Shown in pieces: positions 1 to 10,194 of a stretch of 64,000 bases of DNA. Both the position numbers and the translations under genes were made by a program. Each line of letters begins with the position of its first letter. Within the stretch, counting starts at the first letter, position 1. Below the pieces are notes generated by a model. That model was not told where the DNA came from, did no database searches, and saw nothing but the letters and a program-made list of their open reading frames with translations. The stretch spans positions 1,562,482,501 through 1,562,546,500 of the forward strand of contig CM057449.1 of assembly GCA_016271365.2 (NCBI GenBank). Direction: 5' to 3'. This stretch comes from Neoceratodus forsteri. Lineage: Eukaryota > Chordata > Ceratodontiformes > Ceratodontidae.

Positions 1-454
1 AAAATAACAGTGCCATGTTTTATTTTCATGTTCTACAATAGTTTCATGTAAGTTTGTATATCTCAGTACTTTTTTTTAAAGTTCTGTTTATGCACCATTT
101 ATGCCCCCTTCTTCTCTGGCTCCTCCTAGCCCTCAGGTCCACTGGCCACTCCCCAGTCCTCCCCCAAATACAGTCACTCACCTCCATCTCTGGCTTTTCC
201 CCCAGGTGGGGTCGAGAGGGGAAGACCAATGCCCTTCAGAACTGCACAATTAGTCAGGCTGCACCATGCTGGGGAGGCAGAGACCTGGGATCTACCACAG
301 TCTTCATCATAGAGGTGCCAGGGCCATTTTCCTGCTCTTTCCTCCCTTCTAAATGGAGGGATTTGTGATCCTGGATGCTTAACCCAGCCCTAAATATGGC
401 TGTAAGTTGCCCAAAATATAGATGGAGGAGTTACTCTTGATTGATGCTAACAAT

Positions 455-600
455 GCTGAACACGGGTGCTGGAGGGTCGGCAGGGGTCGGAGATGGATTG
501 AGCATCTGGAGGAATGCTCTCCTCTCCTGGGGTGGGCTGGGGACAGGCGTTGCTCTGTAGCGGCCCCCAGTGGAGACCAGGGGAAGCACAGATGCAATGC
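455..600 (+). repeat. Unclassified dispersed repeat, copy 1
   Basis: This copy shares blocks with 1385-1545 and 2885-3065 read on the other strand: GATTGAGC, then TCTCCT, CCTGGGGTGGG and CAGTGGNGA in the same order. No terminal repeats or coding domain were recognised, so the family is unknown. Confidence 0.4.
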
Positions 601-1006
601 GAATTGGGGAAGTAGGAGGGAAACATGAAACATGGCATCTCCATCCACCAGGATGATGGCTGCCTCAGACTGGTGCCTCTTTGGGACTCCTCATGACCGA
701 CCCGACCATAACAGCACCCAGGGTCAATGCCTAGGCTGGCAGGCCCCTTCTCCTCAGAAGAAGAGGACCCATCCGACGAAGGATAATGTTGGGTTACCCT
801 GCGGTGGCTGCAATTTGCGGTCGGGATCAGCAGCAGAGGCAAGAGAGGTACAGGTCCTTGGGGGCAATTGGCCTGAAGGGGGGGTGGGGAAACAAATACA
901 ATGCTGAACAAGTATGTGGAGGAAAGGAAAAGACTCAAACTCCAAATTCTTATTAATTGATTTTTTATTTATAATACTAATTTCTAATTGCCACCTAACA
1001 AGATCC

Positions 1007-1046
1007 AGCCAACGTTTCGTGGCCATGGGGCCATTTCTTCAGGGCT
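1007..1046 (-). ncRNA. Hammerhead ribozyme-like motif, core intact
   Basis: Read on the minus strand: AGCC (stem I 5'), CTGAAGA (fits the CUGANGA core), a stem II hairpin TGGCC/GGCCA with a CCAT loop, then GAAA, then ACGT followed by T, then GGCT (stem I 3', fully complementary to AGCC). Every conserved core position is compatible with a hammerhead. Stem III is only the self-complementary ACGT, as in the short-stem-III, dimer-acting hammerheads known from Penelope-like retroelements. Just downstream is an AT-rich tract ending near 945, like a retroelement tail. Identity is inferred from motif and pairing only. Confidence 0.5.
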
Positions 1047-1384
1047 CAGTGGTGGTCTTCTTAGGTGCTGGACTTGCTTTTTCTCACTTTACTGAAAGAA
1101 AGTCTGCCACTGATTTTTCTTTGTTTTTCTGATACATTTCTCAGTGTGAGCTGTCTTGTCCTCACGCTTTTTGTTAAACATTCAGTGTTCCTCTCTTTTG
1201 TCATCTTCTCATTTTGTTTGCTGAAAGCATTCCTGCTTTGCATTTAGTTGAGAGGAGCTTTCTTCTCTATCCCAGGAGATGTCACATTCATGGATGCCAA
1301 GGCAACCCACCCACATTGTGCATGTATCAGGGCACCAGTGTCAGCAATGTCTCCCCTTTCCCACTGCCTTTCTGTCTGCATTGC

Positions 1385-1545
1385 CACCTGTGGTCACCCA
1401 GCTGGCAGTATTGCAGTGGAAGATGGCCCCCTACTGCCTCTGGAGTAGGAGAGTGTCCTCTGGGATGCTCAATCCTCTTCTCTTCTGGCTGGCCCCTGAC
1501 GACCCAAGCTCATTCCTGAACCCGGGTTGCTGGCATCATCAGCGG
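1385..1545 (-). repeat. Unclassified dispersed repeat, copy 2
   Basis: On the minus strand it carries the AACCCGGGTTCAGGAA block followed by AGAGGATTGAGC, in the same order as the copy at 2885-3065. It is more diverged than the other two. Confidence 0.35.
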
Positions 1546-1599
1546 TAGTGCTAACGCTATGCCAATTGACCAGCTGCATATCTCAGTTCTGGATAATCT

Positions 1600-2700
1600 C
1601 CAGCTGCTACCCCTTCACCTCTCTTCCCTTCTTCCTTCTCTGCACAGTGTCACTTGTTTCTCTGACCAAGCTTCAGGTTGCTGTGGTGTTCCCCCCTTCC
1701 CTGGTGCTAGTCTAACTGGCCACCATTGTAGTCAAGAGATCCTTATGGCCCTCCCTTCCCAGCAGTGGAGTTCTCCTATGGTCAAGTTGTGTCATGCAGT
1801 GCTTGCAATTTCTAAATTATTGTAATGTTTCATACTGTTCAATTGTTTGTTTGAGTGGTACTCACTTTCACGACCCTGGGGGTGATGGGAAGTACACATT
1901 AAGCATGGGGCTCAATGTTAACTTTAAGTACACTAAGAACACTCATGTTGTTTCGATTGTTGCACTGCCTGATAGTGTCTTATCATACCAGGGGCTCTCG
2001 GAAACCCCTCAGTCTGAGGCACAGCCTCATGATGTACGACATTTTTATTACTTTCTTTTCTGTGTCCATCTAAGTTATTTGCATGGGCAAGCAAGATGCC
2101 ATCTGCTGGAGCAGCAAATGTTTAGTATGGTGGACCTGAAGAGAAGGTAAGGGTCCTAGTGGCAGAACAACACCAAAATGCCACAACAGTTGGGCTATAA
2201 ATTTCACAGATCAGCATTTGTGGTCACATTCATGTAAAGGTTACCTTACTGAGCAGTTATTTATTCCTTCACCCACGTTACGTAGCATGTATTGCATCTT
2301 TTTTTGTTCCTTCCTCGATACACTGGGTCAAGAAACAATTATTTCAGTGTTGCTCCACTTTTTCACTGGGATTAGTCATAACTGCCAGAGTAAAAGATAT
2401 CCAACTAGGGAGTGTGACATACAAATAAAGCTGTAACATCATCTTGTAACCCTGCCTCTACCAGTATTCTGCTGACAGAAGCCCATTTTTTTTTTTTGTA
2501 TAGTTTATTCATTCACCATCCACCAAGGAACTCTCTCCAGCAGCCACCACTTACCCCAAGCTCTAGCTCCTATCTGAGACACCTTCTCTTTCTTGCACCA
2601 GCCCGGTGGACCCCCAGGCTCTGAACCCCCTGAGATGGGGCCACCCTATCCACCCAGGGTACTCTATCTGAAATCTAGTATGCCAGGCTGGGCCCTGGTC
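1600..2700. other. No gene recognised
   Basis: Nothing coding or structurally repetitive stands out apart from a short poly-T at about 2488-2498, which could be the reversed A-tail of an old retrotransposon. Confidence 0.4.
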
Positions 2701-2884
2701 CAGGAGAGGAGAGTGCCTGGTGTTAGGAATGTGGCTCAGGGACAGAGGTGCCATCACCTATCCCCAAGGATGGGAATTTTTCTCTTGTGTAGTTGCTCCC
2801 TGGAGTGCGACATACAATGATGTCTGTGCAATCCTGGTCGCTGTCGTCTGCCATCACTCCACCCCTGTTTATGTGGCTCAGTGC

Positions 2885-3065
2885 TTGAGTGACCTCTGGT
2901 CTCCACCAGAGATCCCCACTGCACCGAGCAAGCCCCAGATCCCACCCCAGGGAAGGAGAACAGCCCATCAGACGCTCAATCCTCTCCTGCTGAGCCCCGG
3001 CATCTGGGCCTGTTCCTGAACCTGGGTTGCCAGCGTGGCACAAGGTGTGGCATCCAGCACCTGAA
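2885..3065 (-). repeat. Unclassified dispersed repeat, copy 3
   Basis: On the minus strand it reads AACCCAGGTTCAGGAACAGG, then GAGAGGATTGAGCGTCTG, then CCTGGGGTGGGATCTGGGG. The first block pairs with copy 2 and the latter blocks with copy 1. Confidence 0.4.
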
Positions 3066-3179
3066 CCCTCAGCATCACTGGGCCGGCTACCAGAAGCCCA
3101 TTCTTGTACAGTATATCAAAGAAGGGAGAAGCAGGCTGCGTTTGCACATGGCTCATGTCAGCTTTAAATTTCTTTCTCA

Positions 3180-3700
3180 TCTGTATTGTTTTTTCTTCTC
3201 TTGTAACTCACAATATGAAAATCCCCATTTGTCCAATAAACAGCTATTTTCAAAAAATGTTATTCTGCCAGTTCTGACAATCTAATTTAATGCAATTTAT
3301 TGCTCAACTTGCAATCCACTGTCAAAATTCTCTGAACAAAAAATAAGCACTAGGTCATGAAGGTCACAAAATACAATTTCATTAGTTATACCATATTGTA
3401 AAACTACAAAAAAACAGAAGTCATTCAAACAGATTGCAATTAAAACTTGGAATGGTTTATCAGAAGGATTATGCAATTTGCAAAATGTAAACAATTTCAG
3501 ATCATCTTTAAAGAAGCTTCTATATACAAAGACTCAATGCAACTGTACTTAATACATATATATTTTGGAAATGGAATACTATTTTAGGTCATGGATGCTT
3601 GAATATTTATGCCTATTAGCTCACACTTTAATTTTTGTCTAAATAAATGTTTAATGGAAATGATTTGTATATATTAGTTACATTTTTATGTATTATATAT
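3180..3700. other. AT-rich sequence, nothing recognised
   Basis: AT-rich non-coding DNA leading up to the TTA target site of the Harbinger element. No gene or repeat recognised. Confidence 0.4.
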
Positions 3701-5288
3701 TTAGGCCCAGATATTCAGAAATGCGCCAAAGCCCGGCGCAAGTCTGAGGCAGCACAAATCCGATGTGCCATGGTGCAACTGGAGCCATAGTCAGAGGTTG
3801 TGCAGGCCAAACTGCGCCAGTGCAATGTGGCTGAATATGTCAGAGTTGCTCCATGGCGCAGCACAAACAGAGGTGTGCCATGGCGCACGCAGAGATGCTT
3901 CAGCGCATCTGTGGCAGCAGAGCAGCAGAGCAACAGAGGGGGAAGGGCACATAGAACAGACCCAGGGACAGGGCCATGGCAGCACAGTGACAGGCCACAG
4001 GAGGCCCCCACCAGCAGGGCACACACAGGCACCCCGACACTGGACCCTGGAACACAATAGTGGCATGGACGGCAGGTGACAGGAGGTGTCAACAGCCAAT
4101 GGAAGGCCACCAAGGGAGCCAGCCCGGCAGGCTGCTGGCCATGCCCCACCCCCGAGCCATAGCAGGCCACACCCAGGACCATACAGCCAAGCACACACAC
4201 ACAGGCACACAGGGAGCCTACCCAGTGGGCACTGTATGGGCCGGATGGCAGACAGCATGGCAGACCACATGGAACAGGCTGCACAATGCCAGGGAGAGGA
4301 CCCCAACACAGTGTGCAGACAGTACCCGACCAATGACCATGGCCGAGAGCCATCACCATGCACACATCTGCCACACACCCATGACTGCTGCCCCATGGAC
4401 ACCCCAATGCACAGCCACCAACCAAGGGGATGGGCACCACCACAGTTGGACAGACCACAGCACACAGCAGAGAACCATGGAAGCACAGCATGCACCCCCC
4501 ACATGCACACAACATGGATGGACACTGGGCCACTGCAGCATGGCACCCTATGCCACCAGCAAAGCAGGCATGGACACAGGCGGGTATGCCAAACAATATA
4601 CATGTATGGAACAACTATGTACAGAAACAGTAGGGGCTGTGCAAGGGTGGGGACAGTGAGGGCAGGGAACAGGGACTGTTCAGTGGGAGGGGGTAGTGAA
4701 AGGCCCAACAGGGGTACCGGGGGACACAGATGCAACCCTAGTGATGGCCCCGGCTGGCTGCCCTGGTATGCCATCCCTCACTCCTCTCTGCCGCCAGCAT
4801 GCCCTGCATGGCCGCCACCACCCCAAGTATACCCGAGACCATGAGCAAGGTCTGCCGCATGAGCTGGCTCAGCAGCTGGTGCAGTGGTGTCCACACTGGC
4901 TGCTGGACACCTATAGCAAGGGTCAAGAGAGAGGTGCCCAGTGCAATGGCCCATGGGACCATGCCCACCCACAGTGCACATGTGCGCGACTGGGTACATG
5001 CCATCATGCTTGAGGTGCATGTTACCAGTCCTGAGTAGCTTGTGCTGTGCCGATATATCATGCAGTTTGCATGGCTTGTGCGACTGACACCATGACAGCG
5101 CAGTGCGCATGTGCATTGCAGGCCCAAGCACCATGCATGCGTGGGCATTGTGCCATTGCTTGCTCCAGCAAAATACCATTGCGCATGGTGCAAGATCTCG
5201 ATATTTAGATGCTGCATGCAAATGAGCTCATCAGTCAGTGAGTGTCATAGTGGGGTGCATTAGCATATCATTACTGTTGTGCATAACC

Positions 5289-5860
5289 CTATTTGCATGC
5301 GTTGCGACACAGACGCGCCACCGAACAGCACAGGTCATGTACCAGCATTGCAACCTTGATAGGTGTGGTGGATGCCGCAGCAGCACACTTGGGGGCAGAC
5401 AGTACTGCAGGGTGGGATGGACCAGGGTGATGCTGCCAGGGCCGCAGCGGGTATGCGCTGTCACCTGTGCGAAGCATGCCATGGTGAGCTCTCTGCTATG
5501 CTGTGCTGCACCCCTTGCCTGTCCCTAGTGCCCACCATGCACACCCTGCCCACCCCCATCCCCAGGACTGTGCTGCTTATCGCACCCTGCCCATGCCACA
5601 CACCCACTGGGTGGCCTGTGGTGTCATGCCTATGTTCACAGCTGTGGTATGGCACAGGGCTGTGTCAGTTGTGTGGTGCAGACATTGGTGTGCACCCCAT
5701 GGCATCGCACACCACCTGGCAGATGATGCTTGGGCGCCCCTTTCTGTTGCTATGCGCCAGTCCCACAGGGCCAGGTGGCAAGCAGATGCCCATGTGGGTG
5801 CAGGCACAGGCCCCACTCACACCAGGCATGCATGCCACCCTTTGGCTGTCCTGCATCAGT
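5289..5860 (-). pseudogene. Harbinger-type DDE transposase remnant
   Basis: This is the decayed catalytic domain of the transposase that would cut and paste the surrounding element. On the minus strand, around 5690-5800, the peptide reads NRKGRPSIICQVVCDAMG. That matches the first catalytic aspartate block of PIF/Harbinger nucleases (QxVCDA). Further downstream, near 5410-5465 in another frame, GDSAYPLRPW matches the second aspartate block (GDSGYPLxPW). The two blocks are in different frames with stops between them, so the gene is broken. Further decayed transposase may extend upstream to about 6144. Spacing and order agree with the family; the third catalytic acidic residue was not placed. 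Confidence 0.8.
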
Positions 5861-6365
5861 GCTGTATGCTCCACCTGTGTGCTGGGGTGATGGCTGTATT
5901 CCACAGCACATGGCAGCACAGCCATGGGGACCTGTGTGGGGCAGTGGGCCATGGCCATCTGGATGATACCTGTGGTGTCTCCTGTTGGTCCTTGGGTGGT
6001 GCCTGTGGCAAGCAGGCACTTGCTGGTGGTCACCGTCATCTCCATAGCCATGGCGTGGCTCCGTCTGGTGGGTGCCTGCAGCTCCACACTGCGCAGCTCA
6101 CAGGGCTGCCTCAGCAAGGCCCTGTTCAGGCAGTGCTGGCCCATGATCTTGGTGTCACCCTGGTTCCCAATGGTGCTGCTAGCATGGTACCCCCTGTGTT
6201 GGGCTTGCTGCCGCTGGGCCCTTCGTCAGCCACGTAGCTGTTCCTCCTACTGCCTCACACCCCTCAGTCCCAACCCCCATCAGGATGGGCACACTCTCCA
6301 TGTCTCCTGCTGTCCACTGTTCCCCTGGGTGGTTGGCTGCTGGCTGTGTGCCACCCTGGTACACA

Positions 6366-6500
6366 GGCTTTGTGTCTGTGTGTGTGTGTGTCCCTCTCTC
6401 TCTCTCTGCCCCTCTCTCCCTCTCACATGCCACCTCTCTGTCCCTCTCCCTCTGTGTCTTGTGATGTGCCTGTCTGTCTGTCTGTCTCTCTGTATCTCTT
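6366..6500 (+). repeat. Compound microsatellite (TG, TC, TGTC)
   Basis: A run of TG dinucleotides, then TC-rich sequence, then a TGTC tetranucleotide run near 6470-6492. It lies inside the Harbinger element, close to its right end. Confidence 0.9.
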
Positions 6501-6847
6501 CCTATCACTCCCACTCTTGGTGCAACAGCTGTCTGTGTGTTTACGCCCTGTTTTACTAGGAACAAGTCTGCTTGGAGCAACTTTGATTTGCTCCACACTT
6601 GCACCATGGTGTCATGGTTGAATAGGCCACTGCACTAGATATTCACGGGAATGCCCCCTGCACTTGCACTTGCATACATTATAGCTGTGCACTGGTGCAA
6701 TAGATTTTGCACTGCGCAGTGGCTCCCGCTGAATATGGCTCCTTGGCTCAATACCGCACTTGCGCCAGAGCAACTAAATTGTGCCATGTGCAGCTGCTCT
6801 GAATATCTGGACCTTAATGTATAGTACATGTATATAAGTTTGTTTGA

Positions 6848-6945
6848 TGTAAGTGTCTATCCGGGTTAAGCCTGTAAAAGGGCCATGTGGCCCAGTGCTT
6901 TTTTACCTGGTTAACACATTTTTTAAAATAAAAACTGGAAAAAAA
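6848..6945 (+). mobile_element. LINE/SINE 3' tail with hairpin
   Basis: A stem GGGCC/GGCCC is nested in outer arms (GTTAA...TTAAC, GTAAAAG...CTTTTTTAC) and followed by an A-rich end containing AAATAAAAAC. This organisation resembles the 3' tails of the L2-like elements further along. The body upstream was not recognised; the Harbinger element abuts it. Confidence 0.45.
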
Positions 6946-7008
6946 ATTTGGTTTCTGCTGTTTCATAACCTTGGCTCTGGAGTCCAGGTTTTCAGCCAGG
7001 CAGCCTAA

Positions 7009-7499
7009 TTAAAGGGGATAGGAAATCTTTTCTAACTGGCAGCTGTTTATAAAGTACTTAATCTCAGAAATTATATACATTCCCCTGAATTATCCATATT
7101 TAACTGTACATGAATAAAAATGCTAAGAAAAAATGCACTTTACATTGTTTTGGGTAGCATTCTTTTACAGTTCACTTCATGGAACTAGTAATTTGGAGTA
7201 TTTACTATGTCACGGTTTGTGTACAGAATGCTAAACATGAGCTATTGTCCTATCGGAACTGTGCTCAGAGTTCTGTGCACAAACTGTGACATAGTTAAAA
7301 CTCCAGATCACAGGTTCCTTGAAAAGAACTGTAGCAGAATGCTGCCCATAAAAACAAAATAATGTAAAATACAGTTTTTCATGCCACTTTTTATTCAGGT
7401 ACAGTTAAATACGGATAACTTAGGGGAAGGCACATAATTTCTGAAAATAAGAACTTTACAAACAGCTGCCAGTTAGAAATGGTTTCCTGTCCTCTTTAA
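7009..7499. mobile_element. T2/Kolobok-like palindromic MITE 1
   Basis: This element is an almost continuous inverted repeat about a centre near 7254. The left arm (AACTGGCAGCTGTTT, ATTTAACTGTAC, ACTATGTCACGGTTTGTG) recurs in reverse complement in the right arm. It is bounded by TTAA at 7009-7012 and 7496-7499, and its ends read TTAAAGGGG and TTAAAGAGG. TTAAAGGRR ends with TTAA duplication are the signature of the T2 family described in Xenopus. No ORF, so non-autonomous. Confidence 0.8.
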
Positions 7500-7564
7500 A
7501 ATAATATAAGGGTGTCAGATAAGTACTGTATAAATTTAGCTTTTCCAGTCTGCCATTTTTTACA

Positions 7565-7690
7565 ACTTTAATATTTTCTTTATTTTGTTTTTTATGCTAT
7601 GTAACTATTTGATACAACTTGCACATAGTACGTTTGTAAATGAGCTTGTCTCAATGGTTAGTTCCCAAATAAAATTGAAATTGAAAATTT
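7565..7690 (+). mobile_element. LINE 3' end fragment
   Basis: The stretch contains TTGTAAATGAGCTTGTCTCA followed by CCCAAATAAAATTGAAATTG, the look of an L2/RTE-type LINE 3' end with a short simple tail. No coding portion is present. Confidence 0.4.
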
Positions 7691-7699
7691 AGCCTGGTG

Positions 7700-8620
7700 C
7701 TGCAAAGTAAGTCTGTGGGTATTTTTCCTTTCTTAATGTTTGTTTCCCACCCTTAGTATTATGTAGCTCAGGTCTTTATTCTTTTTATTTATATGTTGTT
7801 AGATGGTGGCCCAAAAGCTTTTCTGATGGGAATCTTGTTTTTGTGAGGCAACAAATTTGAATTTTTGGTCAAATTGGCAGTTTGACAGTGTATCTGTTTT
7901 TCCCACCTTTTTTGTATGGTAACATTTTGATACAGTTTCATTTTACATCAGACTTTAGATGTGTTTTGGGTACTGTGTCTTTTTTTGTGCAATTTCAAAC
8001 TGCATTATACTTTTTTGTATAGCTGATTGGCTCCTGACCCACCACTGAAGCCTGTTTTGGGTCTTCTGCTGGTAACCTCCCTGCCCTGTCTGCCACTCCC
8101 CCACCATTAAAGCCAGCAAGGAACAAAATGTAGCAGGGCCTGGTGCATCTCTTGCTTTGGGTTTTCTCTCTGAGCCCCACCTCCCTCCCTCCCACTTGGT
8201 ACCAGACAGTGCCATTGCAAGCCATGCAAGCATGTAGTGATGCTATGTGGAGGAGGCAAGCTTCACAGCCCAACACAAGGGTTGCTGCAGCTGTGGAACC
8301 AAGAGGCAATCCCGCCCCAGTTGGGAGCACTGCCTCATAGCACCGCCACCCTAGCCCCCTTTGGTTGCCTGCCAGAACCCACATTTGCTCCTGAGCCCTG
8401 TACACCAGCTTGACAGCATGATATGTTACTCTGTGGGCCATTGAGCAACCCACTGTATCATATAGTTTTCCATACAGGTTTTTCTCCCCTTTCCCTGCTG
8501 TCAGCCAGGGATATACCCTGTTCCCTGGGATATACCCTGTTCAGGCATTGCCATTATGTGGACTGCAGGGAGGTCTTTTCTCCCTCATTTTCCCCTTTAC
8601 CTCCTGGTGTTAGATGTGCC
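7700..8620. other. No gene recognised
   Basis: The stretch 7980-8460 shares short blocks with 9285-9540 (for example TGTGCANTTTCAA and CATTATACTT), suggesting an unnamed dispersed repeat, but the relation is too weak to classify. Confidence 0.35.
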
Positions 8621-9276
8621 AGTAAAGTGTTTTGCAAAGATCCTTTACTAGTTACATTGTTTGTAAGCTTATTCAGAGAAAGTTTTCTCATGCTAATTGA
8701 ATAATGTTCTCTGATGTTTGTATAGGGGTGGAAGGGATTGTAGTTTGGTTCCGATGAGGTAGCCAGCTGATCCAATCCACTTCCCAGTTGATCCGTTCTC
8801 TCCTGCACTAAGACACGTAATGACGTGTGCCTAGGAAGAGTGCAGGAGTATGCCCCATTAAAGTCAACGGGAGTCCAATTTAATTACATTTTTTTACATA
8901 GTAATGGTCAGTTTCAGATTAATCAAGAGCACTGCTCTACTAACAAATGCCTTGTTAGTTGAGCATTGCCTATGATTAATCTCAAACTGACCATTATATA
9001 CGCTCTGATGTAATTAAATTATTCTGACTTTCATGGGGTGTACTACCTTCTTCCTGGCAGATGTCATTACATGCCTGAGAGCGAGGGCAGAGCAAACAAA
9101 TCTGGAAGAGTAAGGGATTGACTGGATGTTTCGTCAGAGTGAAATTACGATCCCTTCTACTCCCATACAGACGTTTGAGAAAATTATTGAATTAGCATGA
9201 GAAGACTTTTGCCAGCATAAGCTTACCAAAGATATAAGTGTTACCTGATCTGCAAATGTTTACAAAATCCCTTTAA
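8621..9276. mobile_element. T2/Kolobok-like palindromic MITE 2
   Basis: A long inverted repeat is centred near 8955. The sharpest arms are 8908-8935 and 8970-8995 (GGTCAGTTTCAGATTAAT and its near reverse complement), and outer arms include TTCTCATGCTAATTGAATAA against TTATTGAATTAGCATGAGAA. The right end is a clear TTAAAGGGATTTTG (inverse) with TTAA at 9272-9275. The left end has drifted to GTAAAGTGTTTTG. No coding capacity. Confidence 0.65.
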
Positions 9277-9960
9277 ATCTGAACAATGTAGCATGTCTCT
9301 GCAGAGGAGGAGGAAGCTTCCTGGCCCACCCACAGGGGTTGCTATGTACCAGAATCTGCCATAAACCCTCTGGCTGCCTCCCATGACCTGGCTTGGCCCC
9401 TGATGCACTGACCAGAGTCCGCTCCAAAACTCCAGTCATCAGTGTGCCGCTGGTATGCCATTGGAGCAGCCTCACTGCATTATACTTACCCTTGATTATT
9501 TTTTGTGCAGTTTCAACCTGCAGCATATCTTGAAGCACCTTACTTCAACTGCAGCAGTCTTTTGGCAGTGCAGAATCATGACACCATTTTGTTAGTTTGC
9601 TGCAGTTTCCAAATTGTCATTTTCTGTTTAGTTTTACTGATTTTGATGCAGTTTTTGATTTGCACACATTTCCTGATGGCAATCTCCAGCTGAAGTCAGT
9701 TTTGACACCAGTTTAGACACCATGGGTTTCCACAGACCCTTTTGTTTCAACGTGAAATACAAAGTTTGTGACAAGAGCATCAGGCAGTTTCCATATGGTC
9801 CATTCTGCCCATTCTGTACAAGCAAAACTCATGATATTTTTTTTCTCCCTGTACACAGTTCTCTGGAGTACAGGGTGAAGGTATATCTGGCTTTTTGTTT
9901 GGCAGTGGCAGTAAATAATTACACTGGTCACTCCTAAACCAGTAGCAGGAAACAACAGTA
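9277..9960. other. No gene recognised
   Basis: Non-coding sequence with weak similarity to 7980-8460. No open frame resembles a known protein. Confidence 0.35.
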
Positions 9961-9974
9961 CTCCTGGAAAATGG

Positions 9975-10150
9975 ACCAGGCTGTCACCCAGTAACAAATG
10001 GATCAGAGAGAGAACTGTCTTGCAAAAAAACTTTATTCAATCCAAAATTCATACTGAACACAGACAATAGTGACAAAACCACAAAGTGCCTTGACAACAA
10101 CAGCAAGTGCCCTGGCACTCTGACCAGAGAGGTCTTCGTCAGGATGTGGG
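9975..10150 (-). mobile_element. Penelope-like terminal remnant (tentative)
   Basis: On the minus strand a degenerate hammerhead-like block (CTGACGA, hairpin GACC/GGTC with a TCTCT loop, then GAG instead of GAAA) is followed by a sequence ending in TTGGATTGAATAAAGTTTTT, like a retroelement tail. This order parallels the motif at 1007-1046. The core is broken at the GAAA position, so no activity is expected. Confidence 0.3.
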
Positions 10151-10194
10151 TACCTGCATGCAGCCACTCCTTTTTATACCTGAACACTCTCTCT

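Larger units (their letters stand above)
3704..6813 (-). mobile_element. PIF/Harbinger DNA transposon, decayed
   Basis: The element has matching ends: GGCCCAGATATTCAGA at the left and the inverse of GGTCCAGATATTCAGA at the right. Direct TTA trinucleotides flank it at 3701-3703 and 6814-6816. A 3-bp TWA duplication with GG-starting TIRs is characteristic of PIF/Harbinger. The 3.1-kb length suits an element that was once autonomous. The interior is GC-rich but unusually rich in CA and TG dinucleotides, consistent with methylation-driven CpG decay of an old copy. Transposase remnants lie on the minus strand. The expected second, Myb-like ORF was not recognised. Confidence 0.85.

Noticed and set aside
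3715..4774. Long open frames on both strands (up to about 327 codons)
   Set aside because: They lie in CA/TG-biased, stop-poor sequence inside the Harbinger element, overlap each other on opposite strands, and show no recognised domain apart from the transposase blocks further right.
5503..6559. Plus-strand open frames across the Harbinger right half
   Set aside because: They are antisense to the recognisable minus-strand transposase blocks and match nothing I know.
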